Under the pieces are notes generated by a model. That model had not been told where the DNA came from. It ran no database searches and saw only the letters and a program-made list of their open reading frames with translations. Shown here piece after piece: positions 9,651 to 17,493 of a DNA stretch of 33,314 bases. Within the stretch, counting starts at the first letter, position 1; the number at the start of each line of letters is the position of its first letter. The stretch covers positions 1 to 33,314 of the forward strand of contig JALORL010000011.1 of assembly GCA_025458915.1 (NCBI GenBank), read 5' to 3'. Made by a program: the position numbers and the translations under genes. This DNA is from Hydrogenophaga sp. (GTDB lineage Bacteria; Pseudomonadota; Gammaproteobacteria; Burkholderiales; Burkholderiaceae_C).

Positions 9651-10508
9651 TCAGCGTGGTGCGCCGGGCGGCACGAACACCGCACCCTGCAGGCCTGTCA
9701 ACAACGCCCATAGCCACACGCCCACCACCAGCAGCAGCACCCCCGCCAGCGCCACGCGCGCCCGCTTGGGAGGCCAGCCTGCCAGCAGCAGCCCGGCCAG
9801 CGGCAGCCATTGCTGCGCGTGCATGCCGATGAAATGCGCCGGGCGCAAGTCCCCTCCATCCAGATGCCACCCCACCAGCGGCAGGCCGGCGCCGGAGGGC
9901 GGCTGCATGGCCCCCAGCAATCCTCCCGACCCGGCACCCAGCACGAAGGTGAGCAGCAGACCCAGCACAACCGCGTCCCGCCACACCACCGGCAGATCCG
10001 GGCGTCCGTGGCGGGCTATCAGCCAGGCCAGCACCGGTTGTGTGGCCGTCATGCTCAGTGCGGCCACGCCCATCAGGGTGTACATGGCGCTGTGGAATTC
10101 GCTGCTGGCGTTGTAATGGGAAGCGCTGCCCAAACCCGCCTGCAGCGTGATGTAGCCGATTTCGAACAGCCCGGCGCCAATGATCGTCCACACCACCAGT
10201 TGCACCGCCGGTCGCTGCCGCTGCTCCGCCGGCAGCAAACCCACGAACCAGGCGGTGCAGAGGGCAAACAGCCCGAGTGATGCCATGAATTTCAGCGGCT
10301 TGATCCACACGTTGACCCCGCGCAGCAGGCGATCGTCCAGCCCCCAGGCCAGCAAGGTGGGAACCATGGTGGCCCACACCAGCAGAGCAAACACGGTCAG
10401 GGGTGACTGCCGCACCAGCGCTTCCTTCAGCCAGCGCAAGACCAGCGGCTGCCCCGCAGCATGGGGACTGTGCACCTGAGGCGACAGCAGAAAAGGGCGA
10501 TGGTTCAT
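9651..10508 (-). CDS. Multi-pass membrane protein of unknown function
   Basis: A 285-residue integral membrane protein with about seven hydrophobic segments (for example LTVFALLVWATMVPTLLAWG, VVWTIIGAGLFEIGYITL and VALAGVLLLVVGVWLWALL). I do not recognise the family. Charged loops carry HFIGMHAQQWLP and ASSEFHSAMYTLMG, in which histidines lie next to membrane segments. The ATG at 10508 is preceded by AGGAA at a suitable distance. It faces a TetR regulator across a 155-bp gap that holds two matching palindromes, so it is the probable target of that regulator. Its 3' end converges on the DUF3299 gene with only 8 bp between them. Confidence 0.8.
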   Translation of the reverse strand: MNHRPFLLSPQVHSPHAAGQPLVLRWLKEALVRQSPLTVFALLVWATMVPTLLAWGLDDRLLRGVNVWIKPLKFMASLGLFALCTAWFVGLLPAEQRQRPAVQLVVWTIIGAGLFEIGYITLQAGLGSASHYNASSEFHSAMYTLMGVAALSMTATQPVLAWLIARHGRPDLPVVWRDAVVLGLLLTFVLGAGSGGLLGAMQPPSGAGLPLVGWHLDGGDLRPAHFIGMHAQQWLPLAGLLLAGWPPKRARVALAGVLLLVVGVWLWALLTGLQGAVFVPPGAPR

Positions 10509-10581
10509 GGCGGATTCCTGTGGGGTTGTGGGGCCTGGCTGGTACGGCCGTCAGCAGTGGTTTGTTGGCCGGATTGAAAAG

Positions 10582-10594
10582 TAGACACTGTCTA
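10582..10594. promoter_or_regulatory. Palindrome 1 upstream of tetR, candidate TetR operator
   Basis: TAGACACTGTCTA is a perfect odd-centred palindrome. Its 9-bp core GACACTGTC is the reverse complement of the core of the second palindrome at 10622-10632, so the two sites are variants of one recognition sequence, 39 bp apart centre to centre. It lies on the side nearer the divergent membrane-protein gene. Confidence 0.6.
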
Positions 10595-10614
10595 TTTCTA
10601 CGGCATGCTAAAGT

Positions 10615-10634
10615 CTTGACCTGACAGTGTCAAG
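10615..10634. promoter_or_regulatory. Palindrome 2 upstream of tetR, candidate TetR operator
   Basis: CTTGAC (10615-10620) and GTCAAG (10629-10634) flank the perfect palindrome TGACAGTGTCA (10622-10632). The site ends 29 bp before the tetR start codon and includes a TTGACC that could serve as a -35 element, so binding here would block transcription of tetR itself. Confidence 0.6.
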
Positions 10635-10663
10635 TACAGCGTCGATATTTCCAGCCCTGCTCC

Positions 10664-11287
10664 ATGACCCGCCGCGCCCCCACCCCTGACCATTCCACGC
10701 CCGATTTGCGCCAGCGCATCCTGTCCGCTGCGGAAGCCTTGCTGGAGAGCGATGGTCTTGCTGCGTTGTCCATGCGCGAAGTGGCGCGCCGCAGCGGGGT
10801 CACCCACCAGGCGCCATACCACCATTTCCAGGACCGCGAATCCATCCTCGCCGCCCTGGTGTCTTTGGGTTTCGACGAACTCACCCGCCGTCTGGCACGG
10901 GCCAACCAGCGCAGCGTGCATGCAGACGGATTCGCCGCCCTGGTCGAATCCGGGCAGGCCTATGTGGGTTTTGCCATCGATCGCCCAGGCATCTTCCGCA
11001 TCATGTTCCGGCCCGAACATTGCGACCTGTCCCGTTTTCCCGCGGCCCGCGATGCCGGTGCGCGTGCGCACCTGGAACTGGAGCGCATGGTGGTCCTGCA
11101 ACATGGCGAAGCCGCAGATCCCGGTCTGGCCGACGTGTACTGGGCGCAGGTGCACGGCCTGGCCTGCCTGATCGTGGACGGCCCGCTGGGTCTGCAGTAC
11201 CCGGGCCTGGCGGAACGGCAGCGCTTCATGCGCCAGTCGCTGTCGCATTTCGCCCGCCGCATGCTGGGCATGCCGGCAGCGCCCTGA
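10664..11287 (+). CDS. TetR/AcrR family transcriptional regulator
   Basis: A 207-residue repressor. The N-terminal helix-turn-helix domain spans about residues 15-62 (LRQRILSAAEALLESDG, ALSMREVARRSGVTHQAPYHHF). The C-terminal ligand domain contains VHGLACLIVDGPLG, typical of the WHG subgroup of TetR C-terminal domains. It is divergent from an orphan membrane protein, with two palindromes between them. The ligand is unknown. Confidence 0.92.
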   Translation: MTRRAPTPDHSTPDLRQRILSAAEALLESDGLAALSMREVARRSGVTHQAPYHHFQDRESILAALVSLGFDELTRRLARANQRSVHADGFAALVESGQAYVGFAIDRPGIFRIMFRPEHCDLSRFPAARDAGARAHLELERMVVLQHGEAADPGLADVYWAQVHGLACLIVDGPLGLQYPGLAERQRFMRQSLSHFARRMLGMPAAP

Positions 11288-11318
11288 GCGGCACCGGACA
11301 CGGCGGTACCATCGCCGG

Positions 11319-12281
11319 GTGAACCTTGCTGCCCATCCCGTCGTTGCGTCCCTCACCCCCGTCTTTCTTCTTGTCGCCCTGGGCTTCATGGCCGGGCGCC
11401 TGCAATGGATCCGCGATGCGGCCATCAAGGACCTCTCCAATCTGGTCTTTTTGCTGCTGATTCCCGCGCTACTGTTCCGCACCATGAGTGCGGTGCGTGT
11501 GGAAGCCCTCGATCTGCGTCCCGTGCTCGCCTATTTCCTTGCTGCAGGGGTCTTCCTGACCCTGCTCATCGCGTGGCGGGGCTTCAACCGCAGCAGTGTG
11601 GTGCTGGCGCTGACCGGTGTGTTTTCCAACATGGTGATGATCGGTATCACGCTGGTCGAACTGGCTTATGGAAAAGAAGGCCTGGTCACGTTGCTGACGC
11701 TGGTGTCGGTGCATGCACTGATCCTTCTGACCGCCGCCACCGTGGTGCTGGAGCTGGCCGTGGCCCGCGAGCACCGCCGCGCCGGTGGTGAACAGCAACA
11801 TCTGCTGGCCACCACCTGGTCGGCCTTCAAGAGCGCGCTGATCCACCCTGTGCCATTGCCCATCGTCTGCGGCTTGCTGTTTGCCCAGACCGGGTGGAGT
11901 CTTCCCTCGGTGGTGGATCGGCCGTTGCAGCTGCTGGGCGGCGCTTTTGGTCCAGTGGCACTGGTTCTGGTGGGCATCACGTTGGCCCGAACGCCGCTGG
12001 CAGGGCACCTGCGGCCAGCGTTGGTCGCGACCGTGTGCAAGAACCTGGCACTGCCGGTGCTGGTGGGCCTGAGCGCCTGGTCCTTCGGCATCACCGGCCT
12101 CGCGCTGACCGTGATGGTGGTCGCCGCCGGCCTGCCTACAGGAGCCAACGTGTTCCTGTTTGCCCAGCGCTACGAGGTGGAGCAGGAGATCACCACGGCC
12201 AGCATGGGCGTGTCCACGGTGGCCGCCCTGTTCAGTCTGAGTCTCGTGATGCTCGCGATGTCCTGGTGGAACCCGGCGTGA
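11319..12281 (+). CDS. AEC family (auxin efflux carrier-like) transporter
   Basis: Inner-membrane permease of 320 residues with about ten membrane segments in two halves. The N-terminal half includes TPVFLLVALGFMAGRLQW and LSNLVFLLLIPALLFRTM; the C-terminal half includes AGLPTGANVFLFAQRYEV, the conserved crossover region of this family. Bacterial members move malonate, malate or other small organic acids; the substrate here is unknown. The start is a GTG at 11319. A TACCAT hexamer lies at 11307-11312, six bases before the GTG, and there is no Shine-Dalgarno sequence, which suggests a leaderless transcript. It is downstream of tetR by 31 bp and may also be read through from it. Confidence 0.87.
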   Translation: MNLAAHPVVASLTPVFLLVALGFMAGRLQWIRDAAIKDLSNLVFLLLIPALLFRTMSAVRVEALDLRPVLAYFLAAGVFLTLLIAWRGFNRSSVVLALTGVFSNMVMIGITLVELAYGKEGLVTLLTLVSVHALILLTAATVVLELAVAREHRRAGGEQQHLLATTWSAFKSALIHPVPLPIVCGLLFAQTGWSLPSVVDRPLQLLGGAFGPVALVLVGITLARTPLAGHLRPALVATVCKNLALPVLVGLSAWSFGITGLALTVMVVAAGLPTGANVFLFAQRYEVEQEITTASMGVSTVAALFSLSLVMLAMSWWNPA

Positions 12282-12320
12282 TGGCCGCCAAGGCCGCCAG
12301 TTCCACCGGGCTGGCCCCGT

Positions 12321-12785
12321 TCAATCGTCTTGCGGCTGGCTGATCTTGCGCGCTTCCTCGATCTGGTATTCGAAGTAACGCTGCACGCCGAACGCCAGGC
12401 TGCCCATGAATGCGATGGTGCCCAGCAGCAGGGAAAACACGAGCGCACCGATGGTCAGCCAGTGGGTGGCCCCCGATGCACTGTCCTGCGGCAGACCTGC
12501 GTTGAATTGCCGGTTCCACTTTTCCCGGTCGGTGAGTGCGTACACGATGGCCATCAGGCAACTTGCAGCCACCGTTGCGCCCAGCAGCGGAATCAGCACC
12601 CACGACAGCTTGTCGTCCTGCCCGTAGGTGAGCACCCGATCCACCCCCCACCAGCCCAGCGCAGCGGGAACCGGATGCAGCCAGCCCACCCAGTCGCCCA
12701 GGCCCTTCAGATAGAAGCGGTGCAGCCCCAGGCTGCCCCCGAGCAGGGCCAGCCACGCCGCGATGGTCTTGTTCTTCGTCTTCAT
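12321..12785 (-). CDS. TM2 domain-containing membrane protein
   Basis: A 154-residue protein. Residues 1-45 form a TM2 domain (KNKTIAAWLALLGGSLGLHRF followed by YLKG), a two-helix membrane module of unknown function. A further pair of hydrophobic segments lies at about residues 60-80 (WVLIPLLGATVAASCLMAIV) and 110-130. The C-terminus is charged (YFEYQIEEARKISQPQDD). Its ATG overlaps the stop of the upstream GNAT gene by 4 bp (ATGA), so the two form an operon. It converges on the AEC gene with a 39-bp gap in which I see no clear terminator. Confidence 0.85.
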   Translation of the reverse strand: MKTKNKTIAAWLALLGGSLGLHRFYLKGLGDWVGWLHPVPAALGWWGVDRVLTYGQDDKLSWVLIPLLGATVAASCLMAIVYALTDREKWNRQFNAGLPQDSASGATHWLTIGALVFSLLLGTIAFMGSLAFGVQRYFEYQIEEARKISQPQDD

Positions 12786-13321
12786 GCCTGGCCACCTGCA
12801 TCGACCGGTGGAGCGGAATCGCCCGCGCCTATGGTTTTCTGCATGAGAACGATGTCGAGCCAGCGGTCGAATTTCCAGCCGCATGACTCGACCACGCCCA
12901 CGCGTTCGAAGCCCAGCGCGCGGTGCACACCGATGGAACCGGTGTTGGCCGAATCGCCGATCACTGCCATTACCTTGCGCACGCCGCCCCGCTCCAGCGC
13001 GGCCAGCAATTCGGCGAGCAGGGCCTTGCCCCATCCCTTCCCAGCCGCTTCCGGCGCCATGTAGATCGAATCCTCTACCGAGAAGCGGTATGCGGGCCGA
13101 GGCTTGAACCAGTTGCCGTAGGCAAAACCCAACACACGAGCGTCCTCCTCCAGCACCAGCCAGGGCAGCCCCTTGCCCAGCACGTCGGCCCGTCGGCCCG
13201 TCATGTCCTGCATCGAAGGCGGAGTGGTTTCGAAGGTTCCGGTGCCGTGCAGCACGTGGTGGGCATAGATGCGGGTGATGGCGTCGAGGTCGTCGTCGAC
13301 GCTGGGACGGATGAGCGGCAT
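12782..13321 (-). CDS. GNAT N-acetyltransferase, phosphinothricin/methionine sulfoximine type
   Basis: A 179-residue acetyl-CoA-dependent acetyltransferase. The N-terminus (MPLIRPSVDDDLDAITRIY) and the middle (HGTGTFETTPPS, GFAYGNWFKPRPAYRFSVE, DSIYMAPEAAGKGWGKALL) are characteristic of the Pat/Bar/YncA branch. The loop AAGKGWGKALL near residues 90-100 is the acetyl-CoA pyrophosphate-binding motif A, and VIGDSANTGSIGVHRALGF is motif B. This branch acetylates the amino group of glutamine/methionine analogues and the related free amino acids. It is the first gene of a two-gene minus-strand operon. Confidence 0.88.
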   Translation of the reverse strand: MPLIRPSVDDDLDAITRIYAHHVLHGTGTFETTPPSMQDMTGRRADVLGKGLPWLVLEEDARVLGFAYGNWFKPRPAYRFSVEDSIYMAPEAAGKGWGKALLAELLAALERGGVRKVMAVIGDSANTGSIGVHRALGFERVGVVESCGWKFDRWLDIVLMQKTIGAGDSAPPVDAGGQA

Positions 13322-13375
13322 GCGGTGGTGGGTGTTGATGGCGTGGAATACCGGGGTGTGATTTTTCCGGTACGG

Positions 13376-13393
13376 GCTATAATCGCAGGCTTT
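13376..13393 (+). promoter_or_regulatory. rpsP promoter (-10 region and start region)
   Basis: A perfect TATAAT -10 box lies at 13378-13383 within GCTATAATC, followed three bases later by GGCTTT, where transcription should start. No convincing -35 box is seen at 17 bp. The same arrangement occurs before rplS (15205-15222) and the helicase (22218-22233). It predicts a 5' leader of about 145 nt for rpsP. Confidence 0.7.
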
Positions 13394-13461
13394 GCGGCGT
13401 TTCGCTGGCCGGGTGGTCAGTCGTGTGTCTCAAGCGTTGCAATCAAGCGGAGTTGGACGGA

Positions 13462-13510
13462 GTCTGGTTTCCAGACCCTTCAAACCCCTGCGAAGTACCA
13501 ATCCTGGTAC
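13462..13510 (+). promoter_or_regulatory. Two hairpins in the rpsP leader
   Basis: GTCTGG (13462-13467) pairs with CCAGAC (13471-13476) around a TTT loop, and GTACCA (13495-13500) pairs with TGGTAC (13505-13510) around an ATCC loop. They lie just upstream of the Shine-Dalgarno sequence AAGGA (13522-13526) in the predicted leader. They could be a ribosomal-protein autoregulatory site, but I know of no defined motif that matches. Confidence 0.4.
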
Positions 13511-13532
13511 CTCTCCACCCGAAGGATAAATC

Positions 13533-13787
13533 ATGGTCGTCATTCGACTCTCCCGCGGCGGCGCAAAAGCCCGTCCTTTCTACAACATCGTGGTTGCCGA
13601 CAAGCGCAACCGCCGCGATGGCCGCTTCATCGAGCGCATCGGCTTCTACAACCCGCTGGCGCGGGGCGGTGAAGAGCCCCTGCGCATCGCCATGGACCGT
13701 CTGACCTACTGGACCGGCGTTGGTGCCACCCCGTCGGACACCGTGGCCCGCCTGGTCAAGCAGAACGCGGCCAAGGCTTCGGCCTGA
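13533..13787 (+). CDS. rpsP: 30S ribosomal protein S16
   Basis: An 84-residue small-subunit protein needed early in 30S assembly. The start [20 protein letters not shown] and the stretch [13 protein letters not shown] are the conserved core of bS16. A good AAGGA Shine-Dalgarno sequence precedes the ATG. It is the first gene of the classic rpsP-rimM-trmD-rplS operon, 23 bp ahead of rimM. Confidence 0.98.
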   Translation: MVVIRLSRGGAKARPFYNIVVADKRNRRDGRFIERIGFYNPLARGGEEPLRIAMDRLTYWTGVGATPSDTVARLVKQNAAKASA

Positions 13788-13810
13788 CCGACCTGCTGCC
13801 TGGGCAGCGC

Positions 13811-14413
13811 ATGGCCAGCGGTCCTGTGGCGTCCTTGTTTCCCGCAGCCTCCCTGCCGGAGGATGCGGTGGAAATGGGTCGTATCCAGGACGCCTGGGGC
13901 GTCAAAGGGTGGGTGCGCCTCCACGCCCACAGCGCTGACACCGAAGCGCTGTTCAGTGCCAGGGACTGGTTCCTGTTGCCTCCAGAGCCGCGGTACGCCC
14001 GCGGCTTTTCCGCTTTCAGCGGTTGCACCAGGCTGTCGGTAGATGAGGTCAAGGCCCACGCCGATGGGCTTGTTGCCAAACTGGTCGGCATTGACGACCG
14101 CAACACTGCCGAGGCGCTCAAGGGCACGCGCTTTCATCTGCCCCGCAGCGTGTTTCCTCCCACGCCGGAAGGCGAGTACTACTGGGTTGACCTGATCGGT
14201 CTCGAGGTGGTGAACCGCGAGGGGGAGTCCATGGGCGTGGTCAAGGACCTCGTTGCCACCGGACCGACGTCGGTGATGGTCCTCGAGTACACCGAACCGG
14301 TTGACGGCGTCCTCCGCACTGCGGAGCGGCTGATTCCCTTTGTTTCTGCCTATGTGGATGCGGTGGACCGCCTGGCACGCCGCATCACGGTCGACTGGCA
14401 GAAAGACTACTGA
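13811..14413 (+). CDS. rimM: Ribosome maturation factor RimM
   Basis: A 200-residue 16S-rRNA maturation factor that binds S19 and the 30S head. It has an N-terminal OB-like RimM domain (EMGRIQDAWGVKGWVRLHAH at about residues 21-40) and a C-terminal PRC-barrel domain (EYYWVDLIGLEVVN, PFVSAYVDAVD, ITVDWQKDY). The N-terminal extension before EMGRI is longer than in E. coli, as is common in betaproteobacteria. It lies between rpsP and trmD with gaps of 23 and 21 bp. Confidence 0.96.
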   Translation: MASGPVASLFPAASLPEDAVEMGRIQDAWGVKGWVRLHAHSADTEALFSARDWFLLPPEPRYARGFSAFSGCTRLSVDEVKAHADGLVAKLVGIDDRNTAEALKGTRFHLPRSVFPPTPEGEYYWVDLIGLEVVNREGESMGVVKDLVATGPTSVMVLEYTEPVDGVLRTAERLIPFVSAYVDAVDRLARRITVDWQKDY

Positions 14414-14434
14414 ATCCCGGGAAGGGCAGTCCCG

Positions 14435-15211
14435 ATGCGGTTCGACGTCATCACCCTGTTTCCCGAGTTGTTTGCCCCCTTTGTCAAGGCGGGCATCAAC
14501 CGGCGTGCATTTGAAGGCGGCGCTGTCGAGTTGCGTCTCTGGAACCCGCGGGATTTCGCCGATGGCCAGTATCGGCGCGTGGACGATCGCCCGTTCGGAG
14601 GCGGACCTGGCATGGTCATGATGGCCGAGCCCCTGTGGCGGTGCCTGCAGGAGGTGCGTGCCGATCGGAACGAGATCCCCGCGAACCGTGCGCCGGTGGT
14701 GATGTTCACACCCATCGGGAAACGCCTCGACCATGCCATGGTCGAACGCTGGTCTGTGGGTCCTGGTGCCGTGCTGGTGTGCGGGCGCTACGAAGGAGTG
14801 GATCAGCGCTTCATCGACGCCTGTGTGGATGCGCAGATCAGCTTGGGCGATTTTGTTCTCTCCGGGGGCGAGATTGCGGCGATGGCCCTGCTGGATGCGG
14901 TGGCCCGATTGCAACCAGGCGTGCTGGGCGATGAAGGAAGCCACCAGCAGGACAGTTTCAATCCTGCCATCGACGGGCTGCTCGACAGCCCCCACCACAC
15001 CCGTCCGGAGGTGTGGCACGGTCCGGACGGACCGATGGTTGTGCCCGAAGTCCTGCTGGGCGGACACCATGAACGCATTGCCCGTTACCGCCGGGAGCAG
15101 AGCCTGGCACTGACCGCCCGGCTTCGGCCCGAGTTGCTGCAGCAGGCCCGCGAGCACCATCGGCTCACGCGCATGGACGAAGATTTCCTTCGAAAGGTTG
15201 CGGAGCTATAA
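14435..15211 (+). CDS. trmD: tRNA (guanine-N1-)-methyltransferase TrmD
   Basis: A 258-residue SPOUT-fold enzyme that methylates G37 of tRNAs with S-adenosylmethionine and so prevents +1 frameshifts. Conserved pieces are MRFDVITLFPELF at the N-terminus, DDRPFGGGPGMVMM at about residues 50-63, and the knot region CGRYEGVDQRF and DFVLSGGEIA. The stop codon TAA (15209-15211) lies inside a TATAAT that appears to be part of a promoter for rplS. Confidence 0.98.
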   Translation: MRFDVITLFPELFAPFVKAGINRRAFEGGAVELRLWNPRDFADGQYRRVDDRPFGGGPGMVMMAEPLWRCLQEVRADRNEIPANRAPVVMFTPIGKRLDHAMVERWSVGPGAVLVCGRYEGVDQRFIDACVDAQISLGDFVLSGGEIAAMALLDAVARLQPGVLGDEGSHQQDSFNPAIDGLLDSPHHTRPEVWHGPDGPMVVPEVLLGGHHERIARYRREQSLALTARLRPELLQQAREHHRLTRMDEDFLRKVAEL

Positions 15212-15222
15212 TCAAGGGCTTT
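15205..15222 (+). promoter_or_regulatory. Candidate internal promoter for rplS overlapping trmD stop
   Basis: GCTATAATC (15205-15213) is followed after three bases by GGCTTT (15217-15222), matching the rpsP promoter at 15 of 18 positions. The TATAAT includes the trmD stop codon. It could give rplS its own transcript with a leader of about 135 nt, which would explain the unusually long 144-bp trmD-rplS gap. Confidence 0.55.
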
Positions 15223-15355
15223 TCGATCCTCTGACCGGCCGCCATGACCGGGCCAGCCCGCAACGGATCGCCAGTTCGCTGGCACCGTCGGACAGGGCCC
15301 CTGCCGGATTCGTGGCCTTTAGTGCAGCGCGGGCATGATCGTGAAACAGGAAACC

Positions 15356-15712
<357 letters not shown>

Positions 15713-15746
15713 AGTGTCCCTGCGGATGCAGGCGGACTCAGAGCTG

Positions 15747-15774
15747 AAAAGCCGCTCACCCGAGCGGCTTTTTT
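15747..15774 (+). terminator. Intrinsic terminator after rplS
   Basis: GCCGCTC (15751-15757) pairs with GAGCGGC (15762-15768) around ACCC and is followed by six T (15769-15774). AAAA on the left (15747-15750) pairs with the T run, lengthening the stem. It ends the rpsP-rplS operon. Confidence 0.93.
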
Positions 15775-15817
15775 GTGGCCGCTACGCTTGGGTTCCTTCG
15801 CCATTCCCCGTACTCCC

Positions 15818-16501
15818 ATGAGCCTGATGCTGCCTCCGTTCGATCCCAAGGCGGTGCCTGTCGTGCATCGGGACGGTGATGAGCACCTCAGGCCGGCCCA
15901 TCCGCATCGCTTGACTCCGCAAGGATTGCGCCTGCTGTTTGCCCAACCGCCGGCATGGACGCCGGAGGTGCACCGTGAACACCGCTTCGTCGACCGGGAC
16001 ATGGCCCACGCGGCTGTTCTTCTGCCCCTGGTCATGCGCGACGGACTGACCTTGATCCTCACGCAACGCACGGCCCATCTGTCCACGCATTCGGGGCAGA
16101 TTGCTCTGCCCGGTGGCAAGGTCGACGCGGACGACGCCAATGCCACCGCCACGGCATTGCGGGAAGCGCATGAGGAAATCGGTTTGTCCGCTCGCCGCGT
16201 GGAGGTGCTGGGTACCTTGCCCACCTACACCACTGGCAGCGCCTTCGTGATCACCCCTGTTGTGGGCCTGGTGCCTCCCGACGTCACCCTGGAGCCCAAT
16301 CCGCACGAGGTGGACGACGTGTTCGAGGTTCCCTTGTCGTTCCTCATGGATCCGGCCCACCACCGCCGCCATGTTTTCGAGTCCGGGGGGGTGGTCCGGG
16401 AGTGGTACTCCATGCCCTACCGGGACGCGGCCGGCGAGCGGTTCATCTGGGGCGCGACGGCAGGCATGCTGCGCAACTTCTACCGCCTGTTGACCAGTTG
16501 A
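15818..16501 (+). CDS. NUDIX hydrolase, CoA pyrophosphatase (NudL) type
   Basis: A 227-residue nucleoside-diphosphate-linked hydrolase that probably cleaves coenzyme A or its derivatives to phosphopantetheine and ADP. The stretch THSGQIALPGGKVDADDA runs into the Nudix box, whose REAHEEIGL (about residues 114-122) holds the metal-binding glutamates. SGQIALPGGK just ahead of the box is the signature that marks CoA-type members. The C-terminal region EVPLSFLMDPAHHRR and FIWGATAGMLRNF also fits NudL. The ATG at 15818 is used; the frame is open to 15773 without a better start. It lies just after the rplS terminator and is thus an independent unit. Confidence 0.9.
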   Translation: MSLMLPPFDPKAVPVVHRDGDEHLRPAHPHRLTPQGLRLLFAQPPAWTPEVHREHRFVDRDMAHAAVLLPLVMRDGLTLILTQRTAHLSTHSGQIALPGGKVDADDANATATALREAHEEIGLSARRVEVLGTLPTYTTGSAFVITPVVGLVPPDVTLEPNPHEVDDVFEVPLSFLMDPAHHRRHVFESGGVVREWYSMPYRDAAGERFIWGATAGMLRNFYRLLTS

Positions 16502-16541
16502 ACCGGGTGGTGGAACAAAGGGGCGCCGCTATGATGCGCCC

Positions 16542-17477
16542 ATGAGTTTTTTCGCCATCCTGATCGCGCTGTTGCTGGAGCAGGCCAGGCCGCTGGCCTA
16601 CGACAACCCGGTGCACGGTGCCATGCGTGGCTGGGCGCGGCTGGTGCGCAGAAACCTCGATGCCGGGCAGTCTGCCCATGGCTGGCTCGCATGGTCGTTG
16701 GCGGTGGGTGTACCCGCCATGGTGGCCTGGCTGATCTATTGGGGGCTGAACGCCTTCAGTCCGCTGGTGGGGCTTCTCTGGCTGGTGGCGGTGCTTTACG
16801 TCACGCTGGGTTTCAGGCAGTTCAGCCACCACTTCAGCGACATCCGGCAGGCCATGGAAGCGGGCGATGACCTGACGGCCCGGGAGAAATTCGCCAATTG
16901 GCTGCGCGTGGACGCGCAAACCTTGCCGCGCTCCGAGCTGTTGCGGCAGGTGATCGAACACTCGGTGGTGTCGGCGCACCGGCATGTGTTTGGTGTGCTG
17001 GTCGCCTTCGTCTTCTTCTGGATGATCGGCATGGGTCCGGTCGGCGCAGTGCTGTACCGGATGGCCGAATACGTTTCGCGCAACTGGCGCCCGAGGCTGG
17101 ATGGAACGCCCAGCGCGGCCTTGCAGCAGGCAGCCGCGACAGCCTGGGAGTGGATCGATTTCGTGCCGGCCCGGGCCACTGCACTGGGCTTTGCGATCGT
17201 GGGCAACTTTGAAGAGGCGGTGGCCAACTGGCGCAGCGAAGCCGAGCGCCATGCGCCGGGCAGCGATGGCGTGGTGCTGGCTGCGACCGCAGGTGCCATC
17301 AACGTTCGGCTTGCAGCGCAGGCGCCGTCAGACGCCGTGCTTGCCCAGGGTGAGGCGGGGGGGCGCGCCGATCCGCAAATGGCCCACCTGGGTGGTGTGG
17401 TCGGGCTGGTGTGGCGCACCGTGGTGCTGTGGATGCTGTTGCTGGCCCTGCTGAGCCTGGCGCGCCTGGTGGGCTGA
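16542..17477 (+). CDS. CobD/CbiB- and AmpE-like membrane protein
   Basis: A 311-residue inner-membrane protein with four or five hydrophobic segments (MSFFAILIALLLEQARPLAY, WSLAVGVPAMVAWLIYWGLN, FGVLVAFVFFWMIGMGPVG, TVVLWMLLLALLSLARLVG). It belongs to the CobD/CbiB-AmpE superfamily; WIDFVPARATALGFAIVGNF at about residues 203-222 matches the conserved core of that group. CbiB makes adenosylcobinamide phosphate and AmpE modulates beta-lactamase signalling, but no cobalamin or ampD gene is nearby, and the length and ends resemble AmpE as much as CbiB. A TATGAT at 16530-16535 lies six bases before the ATG with no Shine-Dalgarno sequence, so the mRNA may be leaderless. Function is open. Confidence 0.78.
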   Translation: MSFFAILIALLLEQARPLAYDNPVHGAMRGWARLVRRNLDAGQSAHGWLAWSLAVGVPAMVAWLIYWGLNAFSPLVGLLWLVAVLYVTLGFRQFSHHFSDIRQAMEAGDDLTAREKFANWLRVDAQTLPRSELLRQVIEHSVVSAHRHVFGVLVAFVFFWMIGMGPVGAVLYRMAEYVSRNWRPRLDGTPSAALQQAAATAWEWIDFVPARATALGFAIVGNFEEAVANWRSEAERHAPGSDGVVLAATAGAINVRLAAQAPSDAVLAQGEAGGRADPQMAHLGGVVGLVWRTVVLWMLLLALLSLARLVG

Positions 17478-17493
17478 AGCTTCGACTGGCCGG

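Noticed and set aside
12282-12320. Possible terminator between AEC and TM2 genes
   Set aside because: GC-rich bases without a stable stem followed by T residues.
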